From assembly GCF_000173775.1 (NCBI RefSeq), contig NZ_ACCD01000001.1, forward strand, positions 310,001-374,000: 64,000 nt of DNA, read 5' to 3'. Shown here in pieces: positions 8,007 to 20,653 of the stretch. Source of the DNA: Yersinia rohdei ATCC 43380. GTDB taxonomy: Bacteria; Pseudomonadota; Gammaproteobacteria; Enterobacterales; Enterobacteriaceae. Positions within the stretch are counted from its first letter, which is position 1. Every line of letters starts with the position of its first letter. The notes beneath the pieces are model-generated. The model was not told the origin of the DNA, searched no databases, and saw only the letters and a program-made list of their open reading frames with translations. The translations under genes were made by a program, and so were the position numbers.

Positions 8007-8404
8007 TATATAAGCCTCTGTTTTAAGAGAGAAAATAAAAATAAATTTTTATGATTTCTTGGGAACTGATGATTAAATAAACTCAGTACGAATAAATAGC
8101 CAATATATGCCGAATAACTTTGCGGTAAAGGATAAAGAGTTACCATAAGCAGTCAAATATTTTATTCGAATTCTTGTTTCAATGCCAACATGGCGCGAAT
8201 AACAATTAAGTAACATTTATCACTGGCGGCAGCACAGTTACTGACCATTATAGTTTTTCATCTCTGATAATTGAACAGCGATACCAGCAAGATAGCCAGT
8301 TTATTGCACGCCGATGTTTTGCAGGAGTTTTGCAGAGGAAATGTAAGAGGGTTGAAAACTCACGGAAACCTAAGTCCCCGTGAGAGAATGCAGTAACTGC
8401 TAAA
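8007..8404. other. Intergenic region between the glycosyltransferase and icd
   Basis: 398 bp, A+T-rich. Apart from the icd terminator at its right end I see only frames of 9-13 codons without ribosome sites. The promoter of the glycosyltransferase should be in the left half, but I cannot place it confidently. Confidence 0.5.
8355..8384 (-). terminator. Rho-independent terminator of icd
   Basis: On the minus strand, stem CTCACGG / CCGTGAG followed by TTTTC, 20 bases after the icd stop. Confidence 0.7.
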
Positions 8405-9658
8405 TTACATGTGTTGAATTATGGCGTCGCCAAATTCGCTGCATTTCAACAGTTTAGCGCCATCCATCAAGCGCTCGAAATCATAAGTCACGGTTTTGGC
8501 CTGAATTGCGCCTTCGGTGCCTTTGATAATTAAATCAGCCGCTTCGAACCAGCCCATATGACGCAGCATCATTTCTGCTGACAGAATAATAGAACCAGGG
8601 TTCACTTTATCCTGACCTGCATATTTTGGTGCCGTGCCGTGAGTTGCTTCAAACAATGCGCAGTCATCACCAATGTTGGCACCAGGGGCAATACCAATAC
8701 CGCCAACCTGTGCAGCCAAAGCATCAGAAATATAATCGCCATTCAGATTCATACAAGCGATAACATCATATTCAGCTGGGCGCAGCAGAATTTGTTGCAG
8801 GAAGGCATCAGCGATGACATCTTTAACAACAATCTCTTTGCCAGTATTTGGGTTCTTGATTTTAACCCAAGGGCCGCCATCGATAAGCTCACCACCAAAT
8901 TCCTCACGCGCTAACTGGTAACCCCAGTCTTTAAATGCGCCTTCAGTGAATTTCATAATGTTGCCTTTATGAACCAGAGTTACTGATTCACGATCGTTGG
9001 TAATAGCATACTCAATCGCAGCACGAACCAGACGTTTAGTCCCTTCCTCTGAACAAGGTTTTACACCAATACCGCATTGTTCAGGGAAACGAATTTTCTT
9101 CACGCCCATTTCTTCACGCAGGAACTTAATCACTTTTTCAGCTTCTGGCGAACCGGCTTTCCATTCGATACCCGCATAGATGTCTTCTGCGTTTTCGCGG
9201 AAAATCACCATGTTGGTCAATTCTGGATGTTTTACCGGGCTTGGCGTGCCTTCATAATAACGCACCGGGCGCAGACACACATACAAGTCGAGCTGTTGAC
9301 GCAAAGCCACGTTCAGAGAACGAATACCACCACCGACGGGAGTGGTCAACGGGCCTTTAATTGCAACACGGTAATCACGAATCAGATCTAATGTTTCTTC
9401 TGGCAGCCACACATCTTTGCCATATACATGTGTTGATTTCTCACCGGTATAGATTTCCATCCAGGAGATTTTACGCTCACCTTTATAGGCTTTCTTAACC
9501 GCAGCATCCACCACGTTGATCATGGCTGGGGTCACATCGACGCCAATACCGTCACCTTCAATAAAGGGAATAATCGGATTATGCGGAACAACCAGTTTAC
9601 CCTGAGCATCGACAGTAATTTTCTTACCTTCTGCCGGAACAACTACTTTGCTTTCCAT
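8405..9658 (-). CDS. icd: Isocitrate dehydrogenase, NADP-dependent
   Basis: 417 residues, nearly identical in layout to E. coli Icd. It oxidatively decarboxylates isocitrate to 2-oxoglutarate in the TCA cycle, cytoplasmic homodimer. The substrate loop [13 protein letters not shown] carries the serine (Ser114 here, Ser113 in E. coli) phosphorylated by AceK to divert carbon to the glyoxylate shunt. The C-terminal [20 protein letters not shown] and [10 protein letters not shown] blocks bind metal and NADP. I use the ATG at 9658 ([11 protein letters not shown]) with GGAGAGG just upstream; longer in-frame starts would add 17 residues not found in the family. Divergent from rluE as in E. coli. Confidence 0.98.
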   Translation of the reverse strand: MESKVVVPAEGKKITVDAQGKLVVPHNPIIPFIEGDGIGVDVTPAMINVVDAAVKKAYKGERKISWMEIYTGEKSTHVYGKDVWLPEETLDLIRDYRVAIKGPLTTPVGGGIRSLNVALRQQLDLYVCLRPVRYYEGTPSPVKHPELTNMVIFRENAEDIYAGIEWKAGSPEAEKVIKFLREEMGVKKIRFPEQCGIGVKPCSEEGTKRLVRAAIEYAITNDRESVTLVHKGNIMKFTEGAFKDWGYQLAREEFGGELIDGGPWVKIKNPNTGKEIVVKDVIADAFLQQILLRPAEYDVIACMNLNGDYISDALAAQVGGIGIAPGANIGDDCALFEATHGTAPKYAGQDKVNPGSIILSAEMMLRHMGWFEAADLIIKGTEGAIQAKTVTYDFERLMDGAKLLKCSEFGDAIIQHM

Positions 9659-9733
9659 CAACCTCTCCTTCAGCGCAATTTTGTTAATGCCTTGTAAGAT
9701 TCGTGTCAATACTACTTGAATATTCGTCCCGCG

Positions 9734-9760
9734 CCAATCCGAAACGGATTGAGGTATAAT
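9734..9760. promoter_or_regulatory. Palindrome and -10 box between icd and rluE
   Basis: CAATCCG-AAA-CGGATTG (9735-9751) is a perfect 7-bp inverted repeat; its CCGAAACGGATT core resembles a Cra (FruR) site, and Cra is known to act on E. coli icd. TATAAT at 9755-9760 is the likely -10 of rluE. Confidence 0.45.
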
Positions 9761-9788
9761 GCGCTAATCATTAGGAATCGCAATAATC

Positions 9789-10415
9789 ATGAATAAATTC
9801 TCTGTTAAAAATCACAAAGTTAACCGATTCAGCACCAAGGCACTGGCGAGTCAGGGGAAACCCGCATCCCCGAGAAGAGTGCTGTTATTCAACAAGCCAT
9901 TTGATGTATTACCACAGTTCACAGATGAGTCCGGGCGCACAACTTTGAAGGGATTTATTCCTTTTACAGATGTTTATGCTGCCGGCCGGCTTGATCGTGA
10001 TAGCGAAGGCCTGCTGGTATTAACTAATGATGGCAAGTTACAAGCTAAACTCACACAACCGGCCCAGAAAACCGGTAAAGTTTATTTTGTCCAAGTGGAA
10101 GGCACCCCAGGGGATGACGCACTTTCTCAATTAAGGCAGGGCATGGTATTAAAAGATGGCCCAACGTTACCCGCCGGAGCGGAGTTGGTAGATGAGCCAG
10201 AATGGTTATGGCCACGCAACCCGCCAATAAGGGAACGAAAAACCATTCCGACCTGTTGGATGAAAATCACTCTATTTGAAGGGCGTAATCGGCAAGTTCG
10301 CCGCATGACTGCCCATATTGGCTTCCCTACCCTGCGCCTCATCCGTTTTAGTATGGGAAATTTAAGCCTTGGCGATCTAAAGCCCGGCGAATGGAAGGAG
10401 ATAAACCATGTTTAA
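9789..10415 (+). CDS. rluE: 23S rRNA pseudouridine(2457) synthase
   Basis: 208 residues. It isomerises U2457 of 23S rRNA to pseudouridine. The RsuA/RluB/E/F-type core is present: [11 protein letters not shown], then [17 protein letters not shown] with catalytic Asp69, and [10 protein letters not shown] for RNA binding. It lacks an N-terminal S4 domain, as RluE should, having only a short basic leader ([20 protein letters not shown]). It overlaps nudJ by 8 bp, so translation is probably coupled. Confidence 0.95.
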   Translation: MNKFSVKNHKVNRFSTKALASQGKPASPRRVLLFNKPFDVLPQFTDESGRTTLKGFIPFTDVYAAGRLDRDSEGLLVLTNDGKLQAKLTQPAQKTGKVYFVQVEGTPGDDALSQLRQGMVLKDGPTLPAGAELVDEPEWLWPRNPPIRERKTIPTCWMKITLFEGRNRQVRRMTAHIGFPTLRLIRFSMGNLSLGDLKPGEWKEINHV

Positions 10416-10854
10416 GCCCCATGTGACCGTCGCTTGCGTCGTGCATGCCCAAGGGAAATTTTTAGTCGTTGAAGAAACTATCAATGGCAAAAAGTTATGG
10501 AATCAACCTGCTGGCCATTTAGAGGCAAATGAAACTTTGCTGCAAGCCGCCGAAAGAGAGTTGTGGGAAGAAACCGGCATCCGTGCTACCCCGCACACTT
10601 TTCTGCGTATGCATCAATGGATAGCGCCGGACAACACGCCCTTTTTGCGCTTTGCTTTTGTCATTGAATTACCCGCCATATTGCCCACAGAGCCCCATGA
10701 TACTGATATTGATTGCTGTTGGTGGCTGACGGCAGATGAAATACTGCAATCGTCTAATTTACGCTCGCCCCTGGTAGCCGAGAGTATCCGTTGCTATCAG
10801 CAGCCAGAGCGCTATTCACTTGATCTGGTTGGCCCATTTAACTGGCCGTTATAA
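10408..10854 (+). CDS. nudJ: Nudix phosphatase NudJ (HMP-PP / nucleoside di- and triphosphate hydrolase)
   Basis: 148 residues. The complete Nudix box spans residues 36-58 (GHLEANET... then RELWEETGI), with the metal-binding REXXEE. E. coli NudJ (YmfB) hydrolyses thiamine-precursor pyrophosphates and nucleotides. The order rluE-nudJ-mnmA-hflD-purB is the same as in E. coli. Overlaps the 3' end of rluE. Confidence 0.93.
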   Translation: MFKPHVTVACVVHAQGKFLVVEETINGKKLWNQPAGHLEANETLLQAAERELWEETGIRATPHTFLRMHQWIAPDNTPFLRFAFVIELPAILPTEPHDTDIDCCWWLTADEILQSSNLRSPLVAESIRCYQQPERYSLDLVGPFNWPL

Positions 10855-11022
10855 AATGCAGATGTGATTTTTCTGTTGCGCTATCGGGTAGATTTCAAGG
10901 TGCAGCAATGCAGTCAACGTGATAAAATCCGGCGCTTGTTTTTATGATGCCTGACCTGTGCTGAAAAGTTATTCACATAACTTCTCATTGGAGAGTGAGG
11001 TATTTACGTTAGTGAGACTCCC

Positions 11023-12144
11023 ATGTCAGATAATAGCCAGAAAAAAGTGATCGTCGGAATGTCCGGCGGTGTCGATTCTTCCGTTTCCGCCTACCTGCTC
11101 CAGCAACAGGGTTACCAAGTTGCTGGCTTGTTCATGAAGAACTGGGAAGAGGATGATGGCGAAGAGTATTGCTCAGCAGCGACCGACCTGGCCGATGCTC
11201 AAGCCGTATGCGACAAACTGGGCATGGAGTTACACACCGTCAATTTTGCTGCAGAATACTGGGATAACGTGTTCGAATTGTTCCTGGAAGAATATAAAGC
11301 CGGGCGCACCCCTAACCCCGATATTCTGTGCAATAAAGAAATCAAATTTAAAGCTTTCCTTGAGTTCGCGGCCGAAGACCTCGGGGCGGACTATATTGCC
11401 ACTGGTCATTATGTCCGCCGCCAGGATGTTGACGGTAAAAGCCGCTTATTGCGGGGTTTAGATGGTAATAAAGACCAAAGTTATTTCCTCTATACTTTAA
11501 GTCATGAACAACTGGCTCAGAGCCTGTTCCCGGTGGGCGAATTAGAAAAACCTGAAGTTCGCCGGATTGCCGAACAACTCGAACTAGTGACCGCAAAGAA
11601 AAAAGATTCAACCGGTATCTGCTTTATCGGCGAGCGCAAATTCCGTGATTTCCTGGGCCGTTATCTGCCCGCGCAACCCGGCCCAATCATGACTGTTGAT
11701 GGCAAACATGTCGGCGAACATCAAGGGTTGATGTACCACACGCTGGGTCAGCGCAAAGGTTTGGGTATCGGTGGCACCAAAGAAGGCGGGGACGACCCTT
11801 GGTATGTGGTGGATAAAGATGTCGCCAATAATATTCTGTTGGTCGCTCAAGGACATGAACATCCGCGATTAATGTCTGTGGGCCTGATTGCCCAACAGTT
11901 GCACTGGGTCGATAGACAACCTGTCACGGCCGCTTTCCGCTGTGTCGTGAAAACCCGTTATCGCCAGCAAGACATTCCTTGCACTGTGACACCATTAGAT
12001 GACGAACGTGTTGAGGTGCGGTTTGATGAGCCAGTAGCCGCAGTCACTCCCGGACAGTCCGCGGTCTTCTACCAAGGTGAAGTCTGCCTCGGTGGCGGCA
12101 TTATTGAAGAGCGTTATCCACTGACTGGCGCGGTAGCACGCTAA
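11023..12144 (+). CDS. mnmA: tRNA-uridine 2-sulfurtransferase MnmA
   Basis: 373 residues. Thiolates U34 of Lys, Glu and Gln tRNAs, receiving sulfur from the Tus relay. The PP-loop SGGVDSS is at residues 14-20, the first catalytic Cys is in [12 protein letters not shown] and the second in DSTGICFIG; the C-terminal beta-barrel ends in [22 protein letters not shown] start preceded by a weak GAGACTCCC leader. Followed 40 bp later by hflD. Confidence 0.97.
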   Translation: MSDNSQKKVIVGMSGGVDSSVSAYLLQQQGYQVAGLFMKNWEEDDGEEYCSAATDLADAQAVCDKLGMELHTVNFAAEYWDNVFELFLEEYKAGRTPNPDILCNKEIKFKAFLEFAAEDLGADYIATGHYVRRQDVDGKSRLLRGLDGNKDQSYFLYTLSHEQLAQSLFPVGELEKPEVRRIAEQLELVTAKKKDSTGICFIGERKFRDFLGRYLPAQPGPIMTVDGKHVGEHQGLMYHTLGQRKGLGIGGTKEGGDDPWYVVDKDVANNILLVAQGHEHPRLMSVGLIAQQLHWVDRQPVTAAFRCVVKTRYRQQDIPCTVTPLDDERVEVRFDEPVAAVTPGQSAVFYQGEVCLGGGIIEERYPLTGAVAR

Positions 12145-12184
12145 ATCGGTCATCAACCCAGTTAGTTATCTTACAGGAGTAACC

Positions 12185-14207
<2,023 letters not shown>

Positions 14208-14368
14208 TAGAGTTATACCCAATGTAACTGGCGTAGCAGGTAGCTAACACGTAGTGGCCCAAGGATGGGCCCAGTCACTGATAACGCAAAAAACTGCGGT
14301 TTCCCCTGGAGGATTCAGGTGTAACTGGTATTTATCTCTCTTATCTTATTCTCTTACGGACGCCCCCC

Positions 14369-14403
14369 TGTTTAGCCTTGGTTTAGCTGTTGTCACTGAT
14401 AAT
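14369..14403 (+). promoter_or_regulatory. PhoP box and -10 element upstream of phoP
   Basis: TGTTTA-GCCTT-GGTTTA (14369-14385) fits the PhoP consensus of two (T/G)GTTTA hexamers 5 bp apart. Eleven bases further is GATAAT (14398-14403), the distance seen in directly PhoP-activated promoters. Transcription would start near 14410. Confidence 0.65.
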
Positions 14404-14702
14404 ACCGGCGGTATCAAAAGGTGTTAGAACTGCAGGAGCCATTATCTCTGAGTTAAAACAATCACTAAGTCCTTCGCCTTGATAAACACGAATACTGTCG
14501 CTATGGCGGCTGGCTACCCAGAGGTTACTGGTGCTGTACAATAGCCATGCATTCCATACAGCGCGGAACATGACAAATTATTCAGTAACACAAAACCTTG
14601 CAGTAGAAGTCGGCTATACCGACCATAATTGGGCGTTAGCGGTCAGATAGACCAGTAGGTTTGGGTTACAACTTCTAAGTCACTGTTTTAATTTTTAATT
14701 GT

Positions 14703-14723
14703 CGGGTAACATTAGATTACCCG
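14703..14723 (+). other. Leader hairpin before phoP
   Basis: CGGGTAA / TTACCCG with a 7-base loop, ending 13 bases before the phoP ribosome site (GAGGA, 14737-14741). Confidence 0.5.
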
Positions 14724-14748
14724 GTTAACGAATATCGAGGAATGTGGT

Positions 14749-15420
14749 ATGCGGGTTCTGGTTGTCGAAGATAATGCTTTGTTGCGTCACCATCTTACAG
14801 TGCAAATGCGCGAAATGGGCCATCAAGTTGATGCAGCAGAAGATGCCAAAGAAGCAGATTATTTCTTGCAGGAACATGCACCAGATATCGCAATTATCGA
14901 TCTCGGCTTACCGGGTGAAGATGGATTGAGTCTTATCCGTCGCTGGCGTAGCCATCAAACCAATCTGCCCATTCTGGTATTGACGGCGCGGGAAAGCTGG
15001 CAAGATAAAGTCGCGGTGCTAGAAGCCGGTGCCGATGATTATGTGACCAAACCTTTTCATCTGGAAGAAGTGATAGCGCGGATACAGGCCCTGATGCGCC
15101 GTAATATTGGTTTGGCATCTCAGGTGATTGATTTCCCTCCTTTTCAGATTGATCTTTCGCGTAGAGAGTTGTGCGTCAACCAGCAACAGATTAAACTGAC
15201 CGCCTTTGAATACACCATCATTGAAACCCTGATTCGTAATGCAGGCAAAGTCGTCAGCAAAGATACCTTAATGCTGCAACTGTATCCTGATGCAGAACTA
15301 CGTGAGAGCCATACTATTGATGTATTAATGGGCCGTTTACGTAAAAAACTGCAAGCCGAACATGAAGGTGAAGTGATTACTACCATCCGTGGTCAGGGAT
15401 ACCGTTTTGACACCAACTAA
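14749..15420 (+). CDS. phoP: Response regulator PhoP
   Basis: 223 residues. OmpR-type regulator: receiver domain with acidic pocket VVEDN, phospho-acceptor Asp51 in [11 protein letters not shown], conserved Lys in VTKPFH, then a winged helix ([13 protein letters not shown], recognition region [16 protein letters not shown]). With PhoQ it responds to low Mg2+, acid and cationic peptides and controls LPS modification and survival in macrophages in Yersinia and Salmonella. A PhoP box upstream suggests autoregulation. phoQ follows after 5 bases. Confidence 0.98.
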   Translation: MRVLVVEDNALLRHHLTVQMREMGHQVDAAEDAKEADYFLQEHAPDIAIIDLGLPGEDGLSLIRRWRSHQTNLPILVLTARESWQDKVAVLEAGADDYVTKPFHLEEVIARIQALMRRNIGLASQVIDFPPFQIDLSRRELCVNQQQIKLTAFEYTIIETLIRNAGKVVSKDTLMLQLYPDAELRESHTIDVLMGRLRKKLQAEHEGEVITTIRGQGYRFDTN

Positions 15421-15425
15421 ACGAC

Positions 15426-16880
15426 ATGTTCAGGAAAAATAACAAGCCGTTCTCTCTTCGTGCACGTTTTCTTATGGCAACAGCGGGTGTCATCTTAGCG
15501 CTGTCACTCTCTTATGGTATGGTCGCGGTCGTCGGCTATATCGTCAGCTTTGATAAAAATACTTTCAGCGCGCATCGCGGTGAAAGTAATTTATTTTTCA
15601 GCTTGGCGCAGTGGCATGACAATAGACTCAGCATCTCCGTACCACCAGAGCTTGAACTCAATATTCCAACCCTGGTGCTGATTTACGATAAAGATGGCAA
15701 TATCCTGTGGCGTCAACGTCATGTCCCCGAACTTGAGTCTCATATCGAAAAAAATTGGCTACAGAAGCCGGGTTTTTACGAACTTGATACCGGGACACAA
15801 ATCAGTAGCATGATGCTGGGCGATAACCCGAAAGCCCAAGACCAGCTAAAAAAATATGATGATACTGACAGCAGCGCTCTAACTCACTCGGTCTCGGTCA
15901 ATACTTACCCCGCAACATCCCGCTTGCCGCAGCTCACCATTGTCGTGGTCGATACTATCCCGCAGGAATTGCAGCGCTCAGACTTGGTTTGGAACTGGTT
16001 TAGCTATGTCTTACTGGCTAACTTGCTGTTAGTTGTTCCATTACTGTGGCTCGCCGCCTATTGGAGTTTAAGACCGATTAAGGCCTTAGTTAGCCAGATA
16101 AGTCAGCTTGAAAAAGGCGAACGCGATCAACTGGATGAGAACCCACCCCGTGAGTTGCAAAGTTTAGTCCGAAATCTCAATATTTTGCTAACCAATGAAC
16201 GCCAGCGTTATACCAAATATCGCACCACATTGTCAGACCTCACTCACAGCCTCAAAACCCCGCTGGCCGTCTTGCAAACAACGTTGCGCTCTTTACGTAC
16301 CGGCAAGCAGACCACCATTGAGGAGGTCGAGCCCATTATGCTTGAGCAAATAAGCCGTATTTCTCAACAGATTGGCTATTATCTGCATCGCGCCAGTATG
16401 CGCTCCGAACATAATGTCTTAATTCGTGAAATTCATTCGGTTCCCGCACTGCTTGACAGCTTGTGCAGTGCGCTAAATAAAGTTTATCAGCGCAAAGGAG
16501 TGGTACTCACACTGGATATCTCCCCTGAAGTGACTTTCCTTGGCGAGCGAAATGACTTTATGGAGGTCATGGGCAATGTTCTGGAGAATGCCTGCAAGTA
16601 TTGTCTGGAATTTGTCGAGATAACCGCCCTGCACTCTGAAAAACAACTGACTATTGTCGTTGACGACGATGGGCCAGGTATTGCCGAAAGTAAACGACAG
16701 TTAATTTTCCAACGAGGCCAGCGAGTAGATACCTTGCGCCCCGGTCAAGGGCTTGGGCTGTCGGTTGCTGCCGAAATTATTGAGCAGTATCAGGGCAAGA
16801 TAACCATCACTGAAAGCCCCTTAGGTGGCGCGAGAATGATGGTGACCTTCGGCCAGCAACATGATTATCACACTGATTAA
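15426..16880 (+). CDS. phoQ: Sensor kinase PhoQ
   Basis: 484 residues, inner-membrane sensor. Order: short cytoplasmic start, TM1 (about 16-40), periplasmic PAS-like domain to about 190, TM2, HAMP, dimerisation helix with phospho-accepting His274 ([11 protein letters not shown]), and ATPase with [10 protein letters not shown] (N box), DDDGPGIAE (G1) and [12 protein letters not shown] (G2). The periplasmic sensor includes an acidic stretch (KKYDDTDSS) near the membrane, as in Mg2+-binding PhoQ. Phosphorylates PhoP. Confidence 0.98.
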   Translation: MFRKNNKPFSLRARFLMATAGVILALSLSYGMVAVVGYIVSFDKNTFSAHRGESNLFFSLAQWHDNRLSISVPPELELNIPTLVLIYDKDGNILWRQRHVPELESHIEKNWLQKPGFYELDTGTQISSMMLGDNPKAQDQLKKYDDTDSSALTHSVSVNTYPATSRLPQLTIVVVDTIPQELQRSDLVWNWFSYVLLANLLLVVPLLWLAAYWSLRPIKALVSQISQLEKGERDQLDENPPRELQSLVRNLNILLTNERQRYTKYRTTLSDLTHSLKTPLAVLQTTLRSLRTGKQTTIEEVEPIMLEQISRISQQIGYYLHRASMRSEHNVLIREIHSVPALLDSLCSALNKVYQRKGVVLTLDISPEVTFLGERNDFMEVMGNVLENACKYCLEFVEITALHSEKQLTIVVDDDGPGIAESKRQLIFQRGQRVDTLRPGQGLGLSVAAEIIEQYQGKITITESPLGGARMMVTFGQQHDYHTD

Positions 16881-16974
16881 CACGCTAATTAACAAAATTG
16901 CCTATTAACCCCTGATACTCTGGGCAGGCATCCGTTATAATCACTGGCAAGTTCACCCCTCTGCTGGAATAAAC

Positions 16975-18096
16975 ATGGATTACCAACTCAGTCTCGATTG
17001 GTCAGATTTTCTGCAACGCTATTGGCAGAAACGTCCCGTTATACTCAAACGCGGCTTTAAAAACTTTATTGACCCACTTTCGCCTGATGAGCTTGCGGGC
17101 TTGGCTATGGAAAATGAAGTCGATAGCCGGTTGGTAAGCCATGAAGATGGCCGCTGGCAAGTCAGTCATGGCCCGTTCGAGAGTTTTGATCATTTAGGCG
17201 AAACTAACTGGTCACTTCTGGTACAGGCTGTTGACCATTGGCATGAACCTGCCGCCGCATTAATGCGGCCCTTCCGCGCACTTTCAGATTGGCGGATGGA
17301 TGATTTAATGATTTCCTTCTCAGTCCCTGGTGGTGGCGTTGGCCCACATTTTGACCAGTATGATGTCTTTATCATTCAAGGGACTGGCCGTCGCCGCTGG
17401 CGAGTGGGTGAAAAAACGCCAATGAAGCAACATTGTCCACATCCTGACTTGCTGCAAGTTGAACCTTTTGACGCCATTATTGATGAAGAAATGGAGCCGG
17501 GCGATATTCTCTATATCCCACCGGGCTTCCCGCATGAAGGCTATGCACTTGAAAATGCATTGAATTATTCGGTTGGTTTCCGCGCGCCTAACGCACGTGA
17601 GTTAGTCAGCGGCTTTGCCGATTATGTGCTGTCCCGCGAGTTAGGCAGCCATCGCTACAGTGATCCAGATTTACAATTGCGAGAAAATCCGGCAGAAATT
17701 AAGCCACAAGAAGTCGATAAACTTCGTTCGATGATGTTGGATTTAGTCCAACAACCGGAGAACTTCCAAAATTGGTTTGGTGAATTTATTTCCCAATCCC
17801 GCCATGAGCTGGACTTGGCACCACCAGAGCCGCCATATCAAGCCGGCGACGTCTATGATTTACTCCAGCAAGGCGAAGAATTACATAGATTGAGTGGCCT
17901 ACGTGTATTGCGTATTGGTGACCAGTGCTTTGCTAATGGTGAATTGATTAATACACCGCACTCACAGGCTGCGAACGCATTATGCCAATATTTCAAGGTT
18001 GATGCTGAGAAGCTGGGGGACGCACTGGAAGATCCATCGTTCCTGGCAATGCTGACCGCATTGGTTAACAACGGCTATTGGTATTTTAACGACTAA
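16975..18096 (+). CDS. roxA: Ribosomal protein uL16 arginine 3-hydroxylase RoxA (YcfD)
   Basis: 373 residues. Fe(II)/2-oxoglutarate oxygenase with a JmjC-like cupin: the HxD pair is in GPHFDQYDVF and the distal His in PPGFPHEGYA; winged-helix C-terminal domain follows. E. coli YcfD hydroxylates Arg81 of ribosomal protein uL16. It follows phoQ as in E. coli (reverse orientation of the block) and ends convergent with pepT. Confidence 0.93.
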   Translation: MDYQLSLDWSDFLQRYWQKRPVILKRGFKNFIDPLSPDELAGLAMENEVDSRLVSHEDGRWQVSHGPFESFDHLGETNWSLLVQAVDHWHEPAAALMRPFRALSDWRMDDLMISFSVPGGGVGPHFDQYDVFIIQGTGRRRWRVGEKTPMKQHCPHPDLLQVEPFDAIIDEEMEPGDILYIPPGFPHEGYALENALNYSVGFRAPNARELVSGFADYVLSRELGSHRYSDPDLQLRENPAEIKPQEVDKLRSMMLDLVQQPENFQNWFGEFISQSRHELDLAPPEPPYQAGDVYDLLQQGEELHRLSGLRVLRIGDQCFANGELINTPHSQAANALCQYFKVDAEKLGDALEDPSFLAMLTALVNNGYWYFND

Positions 18097-18110
18097 TATT
18101 GCTGTTTTCA

Positions 18111-18146
18111 CATCAGATACCCTCACAGTGCCGGGGGTATCTGATG
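18111..18146. terminator. Shared hairpin between convergent roxA and pepT
   Basis: Perfect 12-bp stem CATCAGATACCC / GGGTATCTGATG with a 12-base loop. T runs are poor in both directions, so termination strength is uncertain. Confidence 0.55.
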
Positions 18147-18160
18147 AAATCACCGGTGCA

Positions 18161-19393
18161 TTACTCTGCTGCGCGTTGCGCTGTCAGTTCAGCAATTCGC
18201 ATAATAACTGCAACGGCTTTCTCCATCCCTTCCAGGGTTATAAACTCATGTTTACCATGATAATTATAGCCACCAGTGAAGATATTTGGACAAGGCAGCC
18301 CCAAGCAAGATAACTGCGCGCCATCAGTGCCACCACGTATCGGCTTCATGATCGGCGTGATATCACAATCTTTCATTGCCTGTTGTGCCAGTTCGATAAT
18401 ATGTGGGTGCTTGATAATATGTTCGCGCATATTGTAATAACTGTCATCCATAACGATTTCTATATAACAGTTGGGATGCAAACCTTTGCCGACTCGCTTG
18501 GCGATATCGACCATATTTCTCTTCCGCGCTTCAAACCCATCCAGATTAAAATCTCGCACAATATAGTGCATTTCTGCCCGTTCTACGGTGCCTTTAATAC
18601 TTTGCAGATGATAAAAACCGTCATAGCCTTCAGTGCATTCAGGGGTTTCATCGGCCGGGAGCTGCTGATGAAAACGAGTCGCCAGCGATAATGCATTAAC
18701 CATAACCCCTTTGGCACTGCCGGGATGGACATTGTTACCCACAATTTTTATCGTCACCGCTGCTGCATTAAAATTCTCAAATTCCAGTTCACCAACACCG
18801 CCACCATCCACGGTATAAGCCCACTGAGCACCAAATTCTGCCACATTAAAGAAACGCGCCCCTTTGCCCACTTCCTCATCCGGCGTAAAGGCAATGCGGA
18901 TATCTCCGTGCGGAACATTGTGGTGCTTTAAACGCAGCATAGCGGTAATGATTTCTGCAATTCCGGCCTTATCATCCGCACCCAATAAGGTCTTACCATC
19001 CGTGGTAATCAGTGTTTGTCCAAGTAACTGATGCAATATCGGGAACATGACCGGAGACAAAATCTCGTCGCCAATCCCCAAGGCAATATCACCACCGCGG
19101 TAGTTTTCGACGATTTGTGGATTAACATTTTTGCCCGAGAAATCAGGCGAAGTATCAAGATGAGCAATAAAGCCAATAGTGGGGACTGACCAGGAAACAT
19201 TTGCCGGTAATGTGGCCATCACACAGCAATGGTCGCTCAAGCTAACCTGAGAAAAACCCAATGTCTGTAACTCAAGTTGTAATGCCTGAGCAAGCTTGCG
19301 CTGCCCTTCGGTGCTCGGCACGGATTTTACATTGGCTTTTGCTTGTGTATCAAAAGAAACATAGTTGAAAAAGCGGTCGAGTAATTTGTCCAT
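18161..19393 (-). CDS. pepT: Peptidase T (tripeptide aminopeptidase)
   Basis: 410 residues, M20 di-zinc aminopeptidase that removes the N-terminal residue of tripeptides in the cytoplasm. Metal and catalytic residues are visible: HLDTSPD (His78, Asp80), [19 protein letters not shown] (catalytic Glu) and the C-terminal YNYHGKHEF His. The start is the ATG at 19393 ([16 protein letters not shown], aligned with E. coli); the frame extends 10 codons upstream without support. In E. coli, potABCD separates pepT from cobB; here they are absent. Confidence 0.97.
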   Translation of the reverse strand: MDKLLDRFFNYVSFDTQAKANVKSVPSTEGQRKLAQALQLELQTLGFSQVSLSDHCCVMATLPANVSWSVPTIGFIAHLDTSPDFSGKNVNPQIVENYRGGDIALGIGDEILSPVMFPILHQLLGQTLITTDGKTLLGADDKAGIAEIITAMLRLKHHNVPHGDIRIAFTPDEEVGKGARFFNVAEFGAQWAYTVDGGGVGELEFENFNAAAVTIKIVGNNVHPGSAKGVMVNALSLATRFHQQLPADETPECTEGYDGFYHLQSIKGTVERAEMHYIVRDFNLDGFEARKRNMVDIAKRVGKGLHPNCYIEIVMDDSYYNMREHIIKHPHIIELAQQAMKDCDITPIMKPIRGGTDGAQLSCLGLPCPNIFTGGYNYHGKHEFITLEGMEKAVAVIMRIAELTAQRAAE

Positions 19394-19583
19394 GGTTCCC
19401 ACCCTCATAATAGTAAATATCATTATGGGGAAGTGATCACTGTCAAATATTGCGTCAGGTCAGCTTTAGACAAACTTAAGTCAGAATAATAACGCGCATC
19501 ATGAAAAACGTACCGGATGAGTTATTCCTCAACCGGTACCGTCTTGCTAAAAGTCAGCGGCATGGATGCAATGGGCAAAAACA

Positions 19584-20420
19584 TTAGTCGCCTTGACGAT
19601 TTTCTCCACGTGTAGTGAGAAATTCCCGCACATAATCTGGAACAACTTTGCTGGCTAAACCATAGTGTTTTTCATCAAATTGGCTTTCTACCTGACTGGG
19701 TTCCAGGTTCAACTCAACAGTATGGGCCCCGTGTAAGCTTGACTCATGGACAAAGCCAGCGGCAGGATAAACATGGCCTGAGGTGCCAATAGAAATGAAG
19801 AAATCAGCATCTGCCAGTGCCTGGTAAATCTCATCCATCCCCATCGGCATCTCACCAAACCACACAATATGGGGGCGCAGTGGCGATGGGAATTGGCAGC
19901 AATGACAACGTTCATCAGCACTGAGGTCACCTGGCCAATCCAGCACCTGACCTGACTGTGTGCAACGCACTTTCAGCAGTTCACCATGCATATGAATAAC
20001 CCGCTTGCTACCAGCCATCTCATGCAGATTATCAATGTTTTGGGTGACCAGCACAAAGTTATCACCCAGCACGGCTTCCAAATCAGCTAAGGCGAAATGA
20101 GCCGCATTCGGTGCAATGTCCGGCTGCTGCAACTGGCGACGACGCGCATTATAAAAAGCCTGAACTAACTCAGGATCGCGACGATACCCTTCAGGGGTGG
20201 CGACATCCTCCACCTGATGTTCTTCCCACAAACCATCCGCAGCCCGGAATGTACGAATACCCGATTCGGCCGAGATCCCAGCGCCAGTAAGAACCACCAC
20301 AAACGGCTTCTTCATTGCTGATGTTTCAGCACTATCCCGATGAAAAATGCGGGAGCGAAAACGTTGATGCCGCAAATGCTTATTCTTGCGAAACCGACAT
20401 AGCCGATGGCGAATGCGCAT
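19584..20420 (-). CDS. cobB: NAD-dependent protein deacylase CobB (sirtuin)
   Basis: 278 residues. Sirtuin fold: NAD-binding [23 protein letters not shown] with the following HMHGEL catalytic His, and Zn cysteines (VRCTQSG and RCHCCQF). Removes acetyl and succinyl groups from lysines, for example activating acetyl-CoA synthetase. The first 36 residues are a basic extension ([21 protein letters not shown]), corresponding to the long CobB isoform of E. coli; an internal start at [13 protein letters not shown] could give a short form. Confidence 0.95.
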   Translation of the reverse strand: MRIRHRLCRFRKNKHLRHQRFRSRIFHRDSAETSAMKKPFVVVLTGAGISAESGIRTFRAADGLWEEHQVEDVATPEGYRRDPELVQAFYNARRRQLQQPDIAPNAAHFALADLEAVLGDNFVLVTQNIDNLHEMAGSKRVIHMHGELLKVRCTQSGQVLDWPGDLSADERCHCCQFPSPLRPHIVWFGEMPMGMDEIYQALADADFFISIGTSGHVYPAAGFVHESSLHGAHTVELNLEPSQVESQFDEKHYGLASKVVPDYVREFLTTRGENRQGD

Positions 20421-20469
20421 AACTTTTTCCTTTTTTTATACCCTGCCACTTAAAGTGTGGATATTGAGT

Positions 20470-20580
20470 TTGATGACAAAGTGACATTATCAGCGCCGAG
20501 TCAGCCGGGATGGCTGCACCTATGGTGCGCTCTGACGGCGGCTCCATTGGGTACACATCCCCTCTCATCAACTTTGTCAG
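20470..20580. repeat. Structured intergenic element, copy A (downstream of nagK)
   Basis: The outer arms TGACAAAGT and ACTTTGTCA pair, enclosing smaller hairpins (CAGCC-GGGA-TGGCTG region, GCACC-TAT-GGTGC, and GTCAG/CTGAC). The core 20496-20525 matches copy B (29656-29685) at 25 of 30 positions without gaps. Same orientation relative to the upstream gene as copy B. Confidence 0.55.
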
Positions 20581-20653
20581 CAGTCTTGGTATTGCTATTG
20601 TCTATAATATTATATTTATAACAGTATGTTTATAAAGATTATATCTATAACAA

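Larger units (their letters stand above)
14208..14748. other. Long purB-phoP intergenic region
   Basis: 541 bp. Contains a short hairpin GGCCCA-AGGA-TGGGCC at 14256-14271 (possible end of the purB transcript, no T run), a PhoP box with -10 at 14369-14403, and a hairpin just before phoP. The only longer frame (62 codons, minus strand, 14571-14383) has no ribosome site and covers the PhoP box; I do not call it. Confidence 0.6.

Noticed and set aside
14383-14571. 62-codon minus-strand frame between purB and phoP
   Set aside because: No Shine-Dalgarno sequence, no recognisable domain, and it overlaps the PhoP box. Possibly a remnant, but I cannot support it.
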